Origin: Thiomicrospira sp. XS5 | GTDB taxonomy: Bacteria; Pseudomonadota; Gammaproteobacteria; Thiomicrospirales; Thiomicrospiraceae | Assembly (NCBI RefSeq): GCF_001507555.1 | Contig: NZ_LQBO01000001.1 | Coordinates: 1,302,001 to 1,366,000 of the forward strand | DNA length: 64,000 nucleotides | Direction of reading: 5' to 3' | Part shown: positions 34,987-45,322 of the stretch, piece by piece | Layout of the letters: each line of letters starts with the position of its first letter | Position numbering within the stretch: the stretch's first letter is position 1 | Program-made: the position numbers and the translations under genes | Notes under the pieces: model-generated | Told to the model about the DNA's origin: nothing | What the model saw: only the letters and a program-made list of their open reading frames with translations | Database searches by the model: none

Positions 34987-36906
34987 ATGGGAAAAATTAT
35001 CGGGATTGACCTCGGGACCACGAACTCTTGTGTCGCGGTAATGGAAGGCAAGGAAACCAAAGTTATTCCGAACGCGGAAGGCGCTCGCACCACACCGTCA
35101 ATCGTGGCTTACGCTAACGATGGTGAAGTCTTGGTTGGGGATTCCGCCAAACGTCAAGCGGTGACGAACCCTGAAAACACTTTGTTCGCCATCAAGCGTT
35201 TGATCGGCCGTCGTGCCGACGATGCCGTTGTGCAAAAAGATAAGGACATGGTGCCTTATAAAATCATCGCGGCTGACAACGGTGATGCATGGGTGGAAGT
35301 GGGCGACAAAAAACTGTCTCCACAGGAAGTCTCTGCGCGTACCCTGATGAAAATGAAGAAAACGGCCGAAGATTATTTGGGCCATGAAGTGACCGAAGCG
35401 GTTATTACGGTTCCGGCTTACTTCAACGACTCTCAACGTCAAGCGACCAAAGATGCGGGTAAAATCGCCGGTTTGGAAGTAAAACGTATCATCAACGAAC
35501 CGACGGCGGCGGCCTTGGCTTATGGTATGGACAAAGTCAAAGCGGACAGCAAGATCGCGGTTTACGACTTGGGTGGTGGGACCTTCGATATCTCCATCAT
35601 TGAAGTGGCCGATCTGGACGGTGAAAAGCAAGTTGAAGTGCTTTCAACCAACGGTGATACCTTCTTGGGTGGTGAAGACTTCGATAACGTCATCGTTGAT
35701 TACATTGCCGAAGAGTTCAAGAAAGACCAGAACGTGGACTTGAAGCTGGATAAATTGGCGCTGCAACGTGTGCGTGAAGCCGCGGAAAAAGCCAAAATCG
35801 AGCTGTCTTCCCGTGAACAGACTGACATCAACTTGCCGTATGTAACGGCGGATGCCACCGGTCCGAAACACTTGAACATGAAAATCACACGTGCCAAGTT
35901 CGAATCTTTGATCGAAGGTTTGGTTCAACGTTCCATTGACCCATGTAAAACAGCGCTTAAAGATGCCGGTTTGTCCGCTTCTGAAATTGACGACGTCATT
36001 TTGGTCGGTGGTTCTACGCGTGTTCCAATGGTTCAAGCGGCGGTTAAAGAGTTCTTCGGAAAAGAGCCTCGTAAAGACGTGAACCCGGACGAAGCGGTAG
36101 CCATGGGGGCGGCCATTCAAGGTGGTGTGCTGTCCGGTGACGTGAACGACGTACTGTTGCTTGACGTAACACCGCTTTCCTTGGGGATTGAAACCATGGG
36201 CGGCGTGATGACCAAACTGATCGAGAAGAACACCACGATTCCGACGCGTAAGTCGCAAACCTTCTCGACGGCGGAAGACAACCAGTCAGCGGTTACCATC
36301 CATGTATTGCAAGGTGAGCGTGAAATGTCCTCCGGTAACAAATCGTTGGGTCAGTTCAACCTGGACGAAATCCCACCGGCACCGCGTGGTACGCCGCAAA
36401 TCGAAGTGACGTTCGACATCGATGCCAATGGTATCCTGAACGTTTCCGCGAAAGACAAGGCGACCAACAAAGAGCAACACATCACCATTCAAGCGTCTTC
36501 CGGTTTGTCTGAAGACGAAATCGAAGCGATGGTGAAGGATGCCGAAGCGCATGCCGCGGAAGATGCCAAGTTGAAAGAGCTGGTCGAAGCGCGTAACCAA
36601 GCCGATGCCATGATCCACGGTACGAAAAAACTGTTGGAAGAACAAGGCGAAGGCGTGGATGCCGCTGAGAAAGAAGCGATTGAAAAAGCGATTGCCGATT
36701 TGGAAGAAGCCGTGAAAGGTGACGACAAAGACGCGATTGACGAGAAGTCGCAAGCCTTGGCCGCTGCCAGCCAGAAGCTGGCCGAAAAAGCCTATGCTCA
36801 GCAACCTGGTGGTGACGCCGGTGCGCAGGAGCAAGGTTCCGCCAACAACGCCGATGATGACATCGTCGATGCCGAGTTTGAAGAAGTCAACGACGACAAA
36901 AAATAA
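34987..36906 (+). CDS. dnaK: Chaperone DnaK (Hsp70)
   Basis: An ATP-dependent chaperone. The ATPase domain (about 1-385) begins [17 protein letters not shown] and includes [15 protein letters not shown] and [11 protein letters not shown]. It is followed by the linker region ([15 protein letters not shown]), the substrate-binding domain and a helical lid, ending [15 protein letters not shown] 34987 gives 639 residues, as in E. coli, with TTTGGAGA upstream; in-frame codons further upstream are not conserved. grpE precedes it and dnaJ follows after an unusually long 507-bp gap. Confidence 0.98.
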   Translation: MGKIIGIDLGTTNSCVAVMEGKETKVIPNAEGARTTPSIVAYANDGEVLVGDSAKRQAVTNPENTLFAIKRLIGRRADDAVVQKDKDMVPYKIIAADNGDAWVEVGDKKLSPQEVSARTLMKMKKTAEDYLGHEVTEAVITVPAYFNDSQRQATKDAGKIAGLEVKRIINEPTAAALAYGMDKVKADSKIAVYDLGGGTFDISIIEVADLDGEKQVEVLSTNGDTFLGGEDFDNVIVDYIAEEFKKDQNVDLKLDKLALQRVREAAEKAKIELSSREQTDINLPYVTADATGPKHLNMKITRAKFESLIEGLVQRSIDPCKTALKDAGLSASEIDDVILVGGSTRVPMVQAAVKEFFGKEPRKDVNPDEAVAMGAAIQGGVLSGDVNDVLLLDVTPLSLGIETMGGVMTKLIEKNTTIPTRKSQTFSTAEDNQSAVTIHVLQGEREMSSGNKSLGQFNLDEIPPAPRGTPQIEVTFDIDANGILNVSAKDKATNKEQHITIQASSGLSEDEIEAMVKDAEAHAAEDAKLKELVEARNQADAMIHGTKKLLEEQGEGVDAAEKEAIEKAIADLEEAVKGDDKDAIDEKSQALAAASQKLAEKAYAQQPGGDAGAQEQGSANNADDDIVDAEFEEVNDDKK

Positions 36907-36959
36907 TTCGGTTAGGTTCAATAACGGGGCCTAATTGAATACCAAAATCGGTATAATGC

Positions 36960-37257
36960 GGGCCATTCTTGGGAACCTCTGATTGAATTCGTTTGGATTC
37001 TGGCAACGCCAATTTTTCGTCTTCAAGGCATCCTTTTGCCGTGCTATCCAGATAACACAAAAAAGGATAACGCCGAAGTCGGGAAATTGGCTAAGCCCCT
37101 TTGGGCGGAGCTTAAAGCCCACTTCTTCGTTGTTGTGACTCTTGACCTTAGAATGACTAAGGTCGGCGCGCCACGCCTAGAATAAGTGAGTTTTAAGTCC
37201 CGCAGAATTTCAAACGGGTTCGATCAGAGGTTCCCTAGGGAATGGCCCGTTTTTTTT
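36960..37257 (+). terminator. dnaK terminator apparently split by an inserted element
   Basis: CGGGCCATTC (36960-36969) is complementary to GAATGGCCCG (37240-37249), and eight T follow. Brought together, these ten-base arms would make a normal intrinsic terminator about 55 bp after the dnaK stop. They are now separated by 270 bp, but the inverted repeat of the intervening element would still hold them together in RNA. Confidence 0.5.
36971..37235. repeat. Long-inverted-repeat element, MITE-like or structured RNA
   Basis: The ends GGGAACCTCTGAT (36971) and ATCAGAGGTTCCC (37223-37235) are perfect inverted repeats of 13 bp. The match continues inward to about 31 pairs with three mismatches and one bulge; all three mismatches would be G-U pairs in RNA. 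Inside are three further stems: GCCAATTT/AAATTGGC (37008, 37084), GGCTAAGC.../GCTTAAAGCC (about 37089-37120) and GACCTTAG/CTAAGGTC (37144-37164). There is no convincing gene within, and no clean target-site duplication. It could be a miniature inverted-repeat transposable element or a branched non-coding RNA of about 290 nt; a TATAAT at 36952 lies just before it. Confidence 0.6.
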
Positions 37258-37337
37258 ATGCCCCGTTCCACAATTGTTTCCACGGTTCAATTACCATTCA
37301 AAAAGATAGGATAAATGTTTGAAACTCCTGAAAGTGA

Positions 37338-37347
37338 CCAGGCCTGG
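37338..37347. repeat. CCAGGCCTGG copy upstream of dnaJ
   Basis: Sits in the dnaK-dnaJ gap, 66 bp before dnaJ, within AAAGTGACCAGG and CCTGGTGATTTT. The outer arms pair poorly, so terminator activity should be weak. It stands downstream of the inserted element and the T-run. Confidence 0.85.
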
Positions 37348-37413
37348 TGATTTTCGGTTTTATCGTATGGTTTTGAATATTAATTGATCGATTAAAAAGA
37401 TACCTGAATCATT

Positions 37414-38571
37414 ATGAGCAAAAGAGACTACTACGAAATTCTGGAAGTGTCGGCCACGGCGTCGGACGGCGAAATTAAGAAAGCCTACCGTAAACTCGCA
37501 ATGCGCTATCACCCGGACCGTAACCCGGATAACAAAGACGCCGAGGACAAGTTCAAAGAAGCGTCCGAAGCGTATGAAATCCTATCCGATCCGCAAAAGC
37601 GTCAAGCCTATGACCAATTCGGTCATGCCGGCGTAGACGGCAGTGCGGGGCAAGGCGGATTCGGAGGCGGTGGCTTCGCGGATTTCGGCGACATTTTCGG
37701 CGACATCTTTGGGGGTGGTTTCGGTGGTCACCGAGGGCCGCAACCTGGGCACGATTTGCAGTATGAACTGGAAGTGTCTTTGGAAGATGCCGTGGCCGGT
37801 ACCACGGTGGATATTCGTATTCCAACAAAAGAAATTTGCGAAGCCTGTGACGGTTCCGGTGCCGAACCCGGTTCGGACGTGCAAACCTGTCCGACCTGTC
37901 AGGGCGCGGGCCAAGTGCGCGTTCAACAAGGCTTCTTTGCGGTGTCGCGCACCTGTCCGAACTGTCACGGTACGGGTAAAATTGTTAAAACGCCGTGTAA
38001 GGCGTGTCGTGGCGAAGGCTATAAACACAGTCACAAAACCTTGTCGGTCAAGATTCCGGCCGGTGTCGACAATGGGGATCGCATTCGTTTGCAAGGCGAA
38101 GGCGAAGCCGGTGAACCGGGTGCGCCGCACGGTGACTTGTATGTTCGCATTCGCGTTAAAGAACACAAAATTTTCCAGCGTGACGGTAACACTTTATATT
38201 GTGATATGCCGTTGTCGTTTGCCACCGCCGCTTTGGGCGGCGCCATGGATGTGCCGACCTTGAGCGGTAAAGCCAACTTGAAGATTCCGGCGGGCACCCA
38301 ATCCGGTCAGCGTTTCAAGCTGTCTGGCAAAGGCGTGAAGTCCGTACGTTCGCATCATGTGGGTGACATGGTGGTGCAAGTGCATATCGAAACCCCGGTG
38401 AAGTTGACCGAGGAACAGAAAGAGTTGTTGCGTACGTTTGACGAAAGCTTGCAAGGTAAGCATCATAAACAACACAGTCCGAAAACCCATAGCTTCTTCG
38501 ATTCGGTCAAAGCTTTTTTTACCGGCGACGATGAAAATGAGAAGAAAGACAAAGACGGACCTTGGAATTAA
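37414..38571 (+). CDS. dnaJ: Chaperone protein DnaJ (Hsp40)
   Basis: A co-chaperone stimulating DnaK ATPase. J-domain with HPD at 33-35, a Gly/Phe-rich linker ([20 protein letters not shown]), four zinc-finger CxxCxGxG repeats ([32 protein letters not shown]) and a C-terminal substrate-binding domain. 385 residues. Start ATG 37414, 507 bp after dnaK; the ribosome site is weak. dapB follows 15 bp later, so the two are probably cotranscribed. Confidence 0.97.
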   Translation: MSKRDYYEILEVSATASDGEIKKAYRKLAMRYHPDRNPDNKDAEDKFKEASEAYEILSDPQKRQAYDQFGHAGVDGSAGQGGFGGGGFADFGDIFGDIFGGGFGGHRGPQPGHDLQYELEVSLEDAVAGTTVDIRIPTKEICEACDGSGAEPGSDVQTCPTCQGAGQVRVQQGFFAVSRTCPNCHGTGKIVKTPCKACRGEGYKHSHKTLSVKIPAGVDNGDRIRLQGEGEAGEPGAPHGDLYVRIRVKEHKIFQRDGNTLYCDMPLSFATAALGGAMDVPTLSGKANLKIPAGTQSGQRFKLSGKGVKSVRSHHVGDMVVQVHIETPVKLTEEQKELLRTFDESLQGKHHKQHSPKTHSFFDSVKAFFTGDDENEKKDKDGPWN

Positions 38572-39387
<816 letters not shown>

Positions 39388-39410
39388 TTTTGCGTCCTGG
39401 ATTCAACTTT

Positions 39411-39438
39411 AAAAAACGCCCGTGTTGACGGGCGTTTT
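39411..39438 (+). terminator. Intrinsic terminator after dapB
   Basis: ACGCCCGT, loop GTTG, ACGGGCGT, followed by TTTT and preceded by six A. First of three hairpins in the 380-bp gap before the chemoreceptor gene. Confidence 0.85.
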
Positions 39439-39526
39439 GCGTTTTAGAAATATGCAAATAGTTTTGAAGCGAATTGGGTTTCGCGTATCTCTAATTCACA
39501 TGGTCATAAAGTTGGATTTTTCTCTC

Positions 39527-39553
39527 AAAAACGGCCAGGCCTGGCCGTTTTTT
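39527..39553. terminator. Perfect 26-bp palindrome with CCAGGCCTGG
   Basis: AAAAACGGCCAGG (39527-39539) followed immediately by CCTGGCCGTTTTT (39540-39552). It lies 90 bp beyond an already sufficient terminator, so it is not needed to end dapB transcription. Confidence 0.75.
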
Positions 39554-39575
39554 GATCCGCTAACGGAGCACGGTT

Positions 39576-39605
39576 AAAAAAAGCACGTATGAACGTGCTT
39601 TTTTT
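39576..39605. terminator. Third hairpin in the dapB-chemoreceptor gap
   Basis: AAGCACGT, loop ATGA, ACGTGCTT, flanked by A-run and T-run. The rest of the gap up to 39767 holds TTTCGGC-TGTT-GCCGAAA at about 39658, with no T-run, and no recognisable promoter. Confidence 0.8.
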
Positions 39606-39767
39606 ATGCCAATCAGTCAGTTAAAGGCTTTGTAACCGGCCGAGGAAAGGGTAGAATTTTCGGCTGTTGCCGAAAGTGTGCTGAATCATTTTTGTTGCAC
39701 TTTTCGTTCTTGCCATCTTGCTAGAATGGCGAAGACTCTGAAAAACCTTACAAAAAAAGAAATAATT

Positions 39768-42383
39768 ATGAGAGAGAACCTACCCGTTACTCAAGAAGAA
39801 TATCCTATCCCTAAGGGACTGACCCTGGTTTCCCGAACCGACCTGAACGGCACCATTGTGGAATGCAACGACAGCTTTGAAATCATCAGTGGCTTTAAAC
39901 GTTCTGAGCTGATTGGCCAACCGCATAACCTGGTGCGTCACCCGGATGTACCGTCCGCCGTTTTTAAAGACATGTGGCAGACTTTGAAATCGGGCATGCC
40001 CTGGACGCAGATCGTTAAGAACCGCCGTAAGGACGGCAGCCACTATTGGGTACGCGCGAATGTGACGCCGGTCTACGATATGGAAGGGAAAAATACCGGT
40101 TATCTGTCCGTTCGTGAAGCCATTTCCGATGCTGAAAAACAAGCCGCTGAAAAGGCTTATCAATCGCTTAGCAAAGGTCAGGCTCGTATTGATCAGGGGA
40201 CGATTCATACCGGCATCAACTGGCAAAAATGGAATCTTTGGACCAAGTTGGGACCGCGTAGCGAAATGGTGGTATTGGCTCTCTTATTGGGCGTGCTGCC
40301 ACTCATTCTGACGCATACGTACTTGGACGTCACACCGACGATGCTTGGTGTGGTGTCTGTGTCGATGTTGTTGGTTGCCTGGCTGATGGGGTCTTATTTG
40401 CAAACCAGTATTCAACAAGCCGTGTCGCTGCTGCGCAAAGTCGCGGGCGGTGAACAGGTACTGAATGTCAAAGTGAAACCGAACTACACCGGTAAACTCT
40501 ATGGGGCCATCCAATCCAGCGCCTTGGCGATGGGGGCTTATCGCTCGAACCTGGAAACCGAAAGTGATCGCTCGCGCCGCCTTCAAATGGCGGTGGACCA
40601 GGCCTGGGTGAATATGATGATGTTGGATGCCGACGGTAAAATCGTGTACCTCAACCAACAGTTGAAAGACTTTTTTGCCAGCCGTGAAGCAAGGCTGGTG
40701 AATGTCATTAAGGGGTTTAGTGCGGCTGAGTTGATTGACCAACCGATGGATCTGTTTAATGTGGATGGCGAAGGGTTCATTTTGAATCAGCCGGAAACTC
40801 AGTACCGTGAAATTGAAATGGCCGACATGCTGTTCTGTTTGAAACTGGTTTCGGTGCATAACCGGGCCGGTGTTCACGTCGGAACTGTGGTGGAGTGGGA
40901 AGACAAAACACTTACCGCGCAACTGTTGCAAGAAGTTAAAAAGATTCACGACGGCATTCTGGTCGGGGATTTGGGGTACCGTGTCGACCTTGAAAAGGCC
41001 GATAAGGAATTGCGTCCGGTAGCCGAGGCCTTGAATATGACGCTGGATTCCATCGTGCGTTCCATCGATATGTCGACGGAAGTGGCGATTGCCATGTCGG
41101 TGGGCGACTTCCAACAATCCATTGATCAGCCATGTCCAGGCTACTTCGGAGTGGTCAAAGAAGCCTTGACGGTGAGCATGGAAAATATTTCCGATATTCT
41201 ATCCGGCGTTCAGGAAGTGTCCGGCTTGATTGATACCGACAGCCAGGAAGTGCGTCGTGCCAGTACCGAACTGAGTTCCAGTTCACAAAGTCAGGCAGCG
41301 TCAATTGAAGAAACCTCCGCGTCGATGGAAGAAATGACCAGTGCGGTGCAAAGCAGTTCCGACAATGCTCAGGATGCCGCGTCTCAAACTCATGACGCGG
41401 CCGCTAAAGCCGCGCAAGGTGTCAAAGTCATGCAGGATGCGATTCAGTCGATGGAAGCGATTAGCCATGCCAGTCAGCGCATCGGCGACATCATTACTTT
41501 GATTGACTCCATCGCCTTCCAGACGAATTTGCTGGCGTTGAACGCGGCGGTGGAAGCGGCTCGCGCCGGTGAACATGGCCGTGGTTTCGCGGTAGTCGCG
41601 GGCGAAGTGCGTAACTTGGCCGGCAAATCATCCGATGCGGCCAAGGAAATTCGTGGGCTGATTGAAGACACCTTGGAAAAAGTCGAGCAAGGGTCCTCGT
41701 ATGTGAATAATTCCGGCGAGTCCCTGAATGAAATCCACTTGTCGATTCAGAAAGTGCAATCGATTATTGATGATATTTCCAAGTCGAGCCGCGAGCAGAC
41801 GCAGGGGATTTCGCAGGTTAATATTGCCATCAGCGACATCGACTCTCAGGTCCAGAAAAATGCGATTATGGCGGAGAGCACCAGCCAGACTGCCAAACAA
41901 TTGGAAAGCTTGACCCATGCGATGACGCAAAATGCCCAGACATTCAAAATCCAACCGAAATCGCATAAAACGGCGTTGGATGCGGATGCCAATTTTGTGC
42001 GCATTCGTATGGCGCATCGTCAATGGCGTGCCAAGGCACGGGCTTACATCCACGGGTTTGATGTGGGGGTGGATCCGCAAAAAGCGGTGGACCCGAAAGC
42101 CTGTGAGCTGGGTGAGTGGATTTACGGCGCGGGTCAGCAGTATGCCTCTTTCCCAAGCTTTCAACAGCTCGAGAAGTCACACCAGGCCATGCACGCCCAT
42201 ATTGGGAAAATTATCCAATTGAAAGAAATCGGTGACCATAACAGTGCGGAAGCAAACTTGGATGAATTGGAGCGTTTGAGCCGAGAAGTGGTGGAGGCCA
42301 TTAACGAAATGGAAAGCTACTTGGCCGAGACGAGTGGTTCTCGAAGCAGCCAAACGGAAGTGTTGTCGGGCTCCGGTTCGTGA
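39768..42383 (+). CDS. Aer-like PAS chemoreceptor with C-terminal zinc-binding (CZB) domain
   Basis: An energy/redox taxis transducer of 871 residues. N-terminal PAS domain of the Aer type (about 10-125: [20 protein letters not shown], then [14 protein letters not shown]), two membrane segments without a periplasmic domain (about 162-210), HAMP-like linker, a second PAS-like segment (about 275-400), then the methyl-accepting signalling domain with [20 protein letters not shown] and [13 protein letters not shown]. The last ~90 residues form a CZB domain ([27 protein letters not shown]). It starts at ATG 39768 without a clear ribosome site. A CCAGGCCTGG copy at 40598 is read as DQAWV. Confidence 0.92.
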   Translation: MRENLPVTQEEYPIPKGLTLVSRTDLNGTIVECNDSFEIISGFKRSELIGQPHNLVRHPDVPSAVFKDMWQTLKSGMPWTQIVKNRRKDGSHYWVRANVTPVYDMEGKNTGYLSVREAISDAEKQAAEKAYQSLSKGQARIDQGTIHTGINWQKWNLWTKLGPRSEMVVLALLLGVLPLILTHTYLDVTPTMLGVVSVSMLLVAWLMGSYLQTSIQQAVSLLRKVAGGEQVLNVKVKPNYTGKLYGAIQSSALAMGAYRSNLETESDRSRRLQMAVDQAWVNMMMLDADGKIVYLNQQLKDFFASREARLVNVIKGFSAAELIDQPMDLFNVDGEGFILNQPETQYREIEMADMLFCLKLVSVHNRAGVHVGTVVEWEDKTLTAQLLQEVKKIHDGILVGDLGYRVDLEKADKELRPVAEALNMTLDSIVRSIDMSTEVAIAMSVGDFQQSIDQPCPGYFGVVKEALTVSMENISDILSGVQEVSGLIDTDSQEVRRASTELSSSSQSQAASIEETSASMEEMTSAVQSSSDNAQDAASQTHDAAAKAAQGVKVMQDAIQSMEAISHASQRIGDIITLIDSIAFQTNLLALNAAVEAARAGEHGRGFAVVAGEVRNLAGKSSDAAKEIRGLIEDTLEKVEQGSSYVNNSGESLNEIHLSIQKVQSIIDDISKSSREQTQGISQVNIAISDIDSQVQKNAIMAESTSQTAKQLESLTHAMTQNAQTFKIQPKSHKTALDADANFVRIRMAHRQWRAKARAYIHGFDVGVDPQKAVDPKACELGEWIYGAGQQYASFPSFQQLEKSHQAMHAHIGKIIQLKEIGDHNSAEANLDELERLSREVVEAINEMESYLAETSGSRSSQTEVLSGSGS

Positions 42384-42417
42384 TGCAAACGGTTTGACTC
42401 TGTTTTCGAAATATTAC

Positions 42418-42446
42418 AAAATCCGCCAGGCCTGGCGGATTTTTTT
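42418..42446 (+). terminator. CCAGGCCTGG terminator after the chemoreceptor gene
   Basis: ATCCGCCAGG followed by CCTGGCGGAT, then six more T, with four A before it. A near-ideal intrinsic terminator 35 bp past the stop. Confidence 0.85.
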
Positions 42447-42478
42447 GTATGGGCGATTGGAAAGAAAAGGAGAGTGGC

Positions 42479-42898
42479 GTGATTACGCTGTCAAACGGGT
42501 GGAAACTGAAGGAGTCCGAGCTGGCGTGGCAAGCGGTGCGCTCGCAAGGCGCTGGCGGTCAAAATGTGAATAAAGTGGCCACGGCCGTGCATTTGCGGTT
42601 TGATATTTTTGCGTCTTCCTTGCCGGAATCCATCAAGCTGCGTTTGATGAGCTTGTCGGATAATCGCATTACCAAAGACGGTCTGATTATCATTAAAGCG
42701 CAATCGCAGCGCACTCAGGAGGGGAATCGCCGGGAAGCCTTGCAACGGTTGCAACAACTGTTGGAAGCGGCTTGGGTTCGACCGAAAAAACGGCTGGCCA
42801 CTCGCCCGACCAAAAGTGCCCGCCGAAAGCGCATGGATAAAAAACGTCAAAGAGGCGAAACCAAAGCCCTTCGAAAACCGGTTAAGTTGGACGATTGA
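42479..42898 (+). CDS. arfB: Alternative ribosome-rescue factor ArfB (YaeJ)
   Basis: A peptidyl-tRNA hydrolase that frees stalled ribosomes. The GGQ loop RSQGAGGQNVNK is near residue 23-34, and there is a basic tail (RPTKSARRKRMDKKRQRG) that enters the mRNA channel. GTG 42479 (MITLSNGW) is preferred because AAGGAGAG lies just upstream and it matches the short YaeJ N-terminus; ATG 42449 lies directly beyond the T-run of the terminator. Product 139 residues. It is coupled to the next gene by a one-base overlap. Confidence 0.93.
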   Translation: MITLSNGWKLKESELAWQAVRSQGAGGQNVNKVATAVHLRFDIFASSLPESIKLRLMSLSDNRITKDGLIIIKAQSQRTQEGNRREALQRLQQLLEAAWVRPKKRLATRPTKSARRKRMDKKRQRGETKALRKPVKLDD

Positions 42899-43377
42899 TG
42901 CTGCGGATACAAGATTATCAACCGGAAGATGCCGGGGCCATTGCCGACTTATATCATGCGGCGGTGCATGCCATTGATCCAACGGTATATTCCAAAGAAC
43001 AGCAGGAAGCCTGGGCGCCCACACCGCCGGATAAAGTTTTTTGGAAAGAACGTCTGGCCCAAAAACAGCCTTTTGTCGCGTGGCGTGAGGGGCGGGTTGT
43101 CGGTTTTATGGAACTGGAAGCCGACGGGCATATCGATTGCGCCTATACGCATCCGGCGTTTCAGGGGCAGGGCGTGGCGGCGGCCTTGTATGCACATTTG
43201 GAGACGAATGCCCGCCAAGCGGGCATGGCACGTTTGTATGTGGAAGCCTCGCATCTGATTCGCCCGTTTTTCGAACGGCGCGGATTTCACTGTGTGCAGA
43301 CCAATCAAGTGCGTCGCGGCAGGGTTTCACTGACGAATTTCACGTTGGAAAAGCCCTTGCCAGAGTCACCTCGCTAG
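42898..43377 (+). CDS. GNAT-family N-acetyltransferase
   Basis: An acetyl-CoA-dependent acetyltransferase of 159 residues, substrate unknown. The acetyl-CoA binding motif A is HPAFQGQGVAAALYAHLE, followed by a typical C-terminal RPFFERRGF. The start ATG overlaps the arfB stop (TGATG). The GGVA-type loop is QGQGVA. It resembles YafP/ElaA-like enzymes in size. Confidence 0.88.
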   Translation: MLRIQDYQPEDAGAIADLYHAAVHAIDPTVYSKEQQEAWAPTPPDKVFWKERLAQKQPFVAWREGRVVGFMELEADGHIDCAYTHPAFQGQGVAAALYAHLETNARQAGMARLYVEASHLIRPFFERRGFHCVQTNQVRRGRVSLTNFTLEKPLPESPR

Positions 43378-43423
43378 TGCATTCATTTCAACTAACTATC
43401 TAACCCCATTTGGACAAAATTTG

Positions 43424-43433
43424 CCAGGCCTGG
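43424..43433. repeat. CCAGGCCTGG between convergent genes
   Basis: Lies in the 78-bp gap between the GNAT gene (plus) and the MocR gene (minus). Flanks AAATTTG and GGGATTT give an imperfect stem. It is the only terminator-like structure available to both genes. Confidence 0.85.
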
Positions 43434-43455
43434 GGGATTTCGAGTCACCGTCTTT

Positions 43456-44943
43456 TTAAACCGACTCCGCTACAGCATTCGGGTTTTGGCTTTCCTGATG
43501 CAGTTTTTCGGTTTCATGCAATATCTTCAAAATCGCCAGCTCGGTTTCGCGGTTCCATTTCAACGCACAGGACAGCCGGAAAAAATGATTGTACTTGTCG
43601 GTGGTGGAGAAAATACGCCCCGGCGCGATGCTGATGCCATGCGGAATCAGGCGGTTCGCCAATTCAAAGGTGTCGATTGCATAGGGTAGTTCCACCCAGA
43701 TGACAAAACCACCTTCCGGGCGGGTGACCTTGGTGCCGGGCGGGAACAGCCGCACGATGGCGCTGGTGAGTTGGTCCACCGCGTAAGCGTATTGTTGCCC
43801 GGCCCGGCGCAAATACAAGTCGTAACGGCCGGATTGCAGGATGTCCAAGGTCGCGAGTTGCGCGGCGGAGGACGTCGACAGGTTGGAAACGTATTTCAGG
43901 TATTCCAGTTGTTTGTAATAGCGTTTCGAGCTGACCCAGCCGACCCGCAAGCCCGGCGACAGGGTTTTGGAAAAAGACGAGCAGTAGATGACGTTATCGT
44001 AAGGGTCGAACGCCTTAAGCGGTTTGGGGCGACTGTGGCGATGCGACAGCTCGCCGTAAACGTCGTCTTCAATCAACGGGATGTCGCGCTCGGCCAGTAA
44101 GGCGTTCAAGCGGCGTTTATGGTCGTCTGGCATGCTGAACCCCAGCGGGTTGCTGAAAGTGGGCACCGTCACACACGCTTTGATCGGCCATTGCTCGATG
44201 GCCATCTCCAGTGCGCTGATCGAAATGCCGGTATCCGGGTCGGTGGGGATTTCAATGGCTTTCATGCGCAATGAATTGATGACTTGCAGTAAGCCATAAA
44301 AGGTAGGGGATTCGATGGCGATGATATCGCCCGGTTCGGCGCAGGCGCGCAACGCCAGACGCAAGGATTCCTGACAGCCGTTGGTGATAACGATATCGTC
44401 TGCGGACACGTCGCAACCGAAGCCGGACATGCGTCGCGCGATTTGCCGCCGTAATTCGGGGTTGCCGGGCGGGAATTCGTAATGGCTGATGGTGTCGGCC
44501 TGATGGTGGCAGACTTTTTTCATGGCCTGCGATACCAGTTTGATGGGCAAAAAGTCGCTGTCCGGTACGGCGGCGCCGAATTGCAGGATGTTCGGGTCAT
44601 TGGCGGCTTTGACCAGATTCAAAACCATTTCCTGACCGGTGACGGCGGAGGGCTTGGCTTCCGGTTGGCTGCGAGTCGGGGTTTCAAACGACAGTTTGGC
44701 GGCACTGCGTACATAAAAACCGGACTTGGGACGAGATTCGATGTACCCCATGCTTTCCAGCTTGTAATAAGCTGACACCACCGTCGAGACACTGACGTGA
44801 AAGTTTTTGGCGCTTTGGCGCACCGACGGCAATTTTTCACCGGGCGCATAGGTGCCTTGGCGAATGTTATCCGCTAGAGATTGTGCAAGATCCTGGTATA
44901 GAAATTCGCTTTTCGGCGAGCGTGGCTTGGTCTTTTCACTCAT
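43456..44943 (-). CDS. MocR-type regulator: GntR winged helix fused to PLP aminotransferase domain
   Basis: A 495-residue transcription factor. The N-terminal GntR domain (about 12-80: GEKLPSVRQSAKNFHVSVSTVVSAYYKLESMGYI) is joined by a ~35-residue linker to a fold-type I aminotransferase domain. The latter retains the PLP lysine (Lys326 in SSFSKTLSP), Asn265 in FSNPLG and Asp293/294 in EDDVYGE. The family senses PLP-bound amino compounds and controls vitamin B6, GABA, taurine or amino-acid genes. The upstream region (44973-45056) carries four copies of a six-base word that may be its operator. A divergent small gene and an aminotransferase gene are likely targets. Confidence 0.92.
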   Translation of the reverse strand: MSEKTKPRSPKSEFLYQDLAQSLADNIRQGTYAPGEKLPSVRQSAKNFHVSVSTVVSAYYKLESMGYIESRPKSGFYVRSAAKLSFETPTRSQPEAKPSAVTGQEMVLNLVKAANDPNILQFGAAVPDSDFLPIKLVSQAMKKVCHHQADTISHYEFPPGNPELRRQIARRMSGFGCDVSADDIVITNGCQESLRLALRACAEPGDIIAIESPTFYGLLQVINSLRMKAIEIPTDPDTGISISALEMAIEQWPIKACVTVPTFSNPLGFSMPDDHKRRLNALLAERDIPLIEDDVYGELSHRHSRPKPLKAFDPYDNVIYCSSFSKTLSPGLRVGWVSSKRYYKQLEYLKYVSNLSTSSAAQLATLDILQSGRYDLYLRRAGQQYAYAVDQLTSAIVRLFPPGTKVTRPEGGFVIWVELPYAIDTFELANRLIPHGISIAPGRIFSTTDKYNHFFRLSCALKWNRETELAILKILHETEKLHQESQNPNAVAESV

Positions 44944-44972
44944 CTGATGGCCTTATTTCATTCTTCACTTCA

Positions 44973-45056
44973 ATACAGTTGTTGTCTTTAAAACCGGTAC
45001 AGATGATTTTAACGCTAATCTGTACTGGTTTATTTAATATTTTTTGAATCTGTATA
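44973..45056. promoter_or_regulatory. Symmetric array of four hexamers, likely MocR operator
   Basis: ATACAG (44973), GTACAG (44997), CTGTAC (45020) and CTGTAT (45050) form a nested, mirror-symmetric set. The inner pair extends to a perfect eight-base inverted repeat, GTACAGAT and ATCTGTAC. It sits between the MocR gene and the divergent small gene. Confidence 0.5.
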
Positions 45057-45121
45057 TTTTTTTTGGAAAGTCTTAGACTGTTTATTTGGTGATGATGAAA
45101 CGGAAATGGAGGTTTCAGGCA

Positions 45122-45283
45122 ATGAAGCGTGAAGGATTCATAAAATTATTGTGGGTGGTCGTACTGCTCTTGGTGGCGCTGGGTTGGGGCTGGATGAAGC
45201 AAACAATCGGGCAACCGGTGAAACAAGCGGCAGAGGGGGCTCACGTTGAGGCAGAGCGCCCTTGGTGGTGGCGAATTAAATAA
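45122..45283 (+). CDS. Small single-span membrane protein, hypothetical
   Basis: 53 residues from ATG 45122, with GGAGG about 11 nt upstream. There is one hydrophobic segment (LLWVVVLLLVALGWGW, about 8-23), then a short polar tail ending PWWWRIK. I do not recognise a family. It lies between the divergent MocR gene and the aminotransferase gene (39 bp downstream), so it may be the first gene of a MocR-regulated unit. Confidence 0.55.
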   Translation: MKREGFIKLLWVVVLLLVALGWGWMKQTIGQPVKQAAEGAHVEAERPWWWRIK

Positions 45284-45322
45284 CCGAAGAAAATGCAGTA
45301 TAACGGATGTTAAGGAGTGGTA

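Noticed and set aside
30342-36921. Long antisense open frames opposite recN, dnaK and dnaJ
   Set aside because: They mirror highly conserved genes on the other strand, have low-complexity His/Arg/Phe-rich translations and lack ribosome sites. They are by-products of codon bias.
36931-37122. 63-codon minus-strand frame across the dnaK-dnaJ inverted-repeat element
   Set aside because: It crosses the inverted-repeat boundary and has no recognisable domain or ribosome site. It may at most be a relic, so it was not called a gene.
39640-39767. Sigma-28 flagellar promoter before the chemoreceptor gene
   Set aside because: TAGAATTT and GCCGAAAG have the right flavour but only a 9-bp spacer, and the match is explained by a TTTCGGC/GCCGAAA hairpin.
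40284-41117. Antisense frame of about 277 codons inside the chemoreceptor gene
   Set aside because: Opposite a clear domain-containing gene and rich in His and Gln, typical of reverse-strand artefacts.
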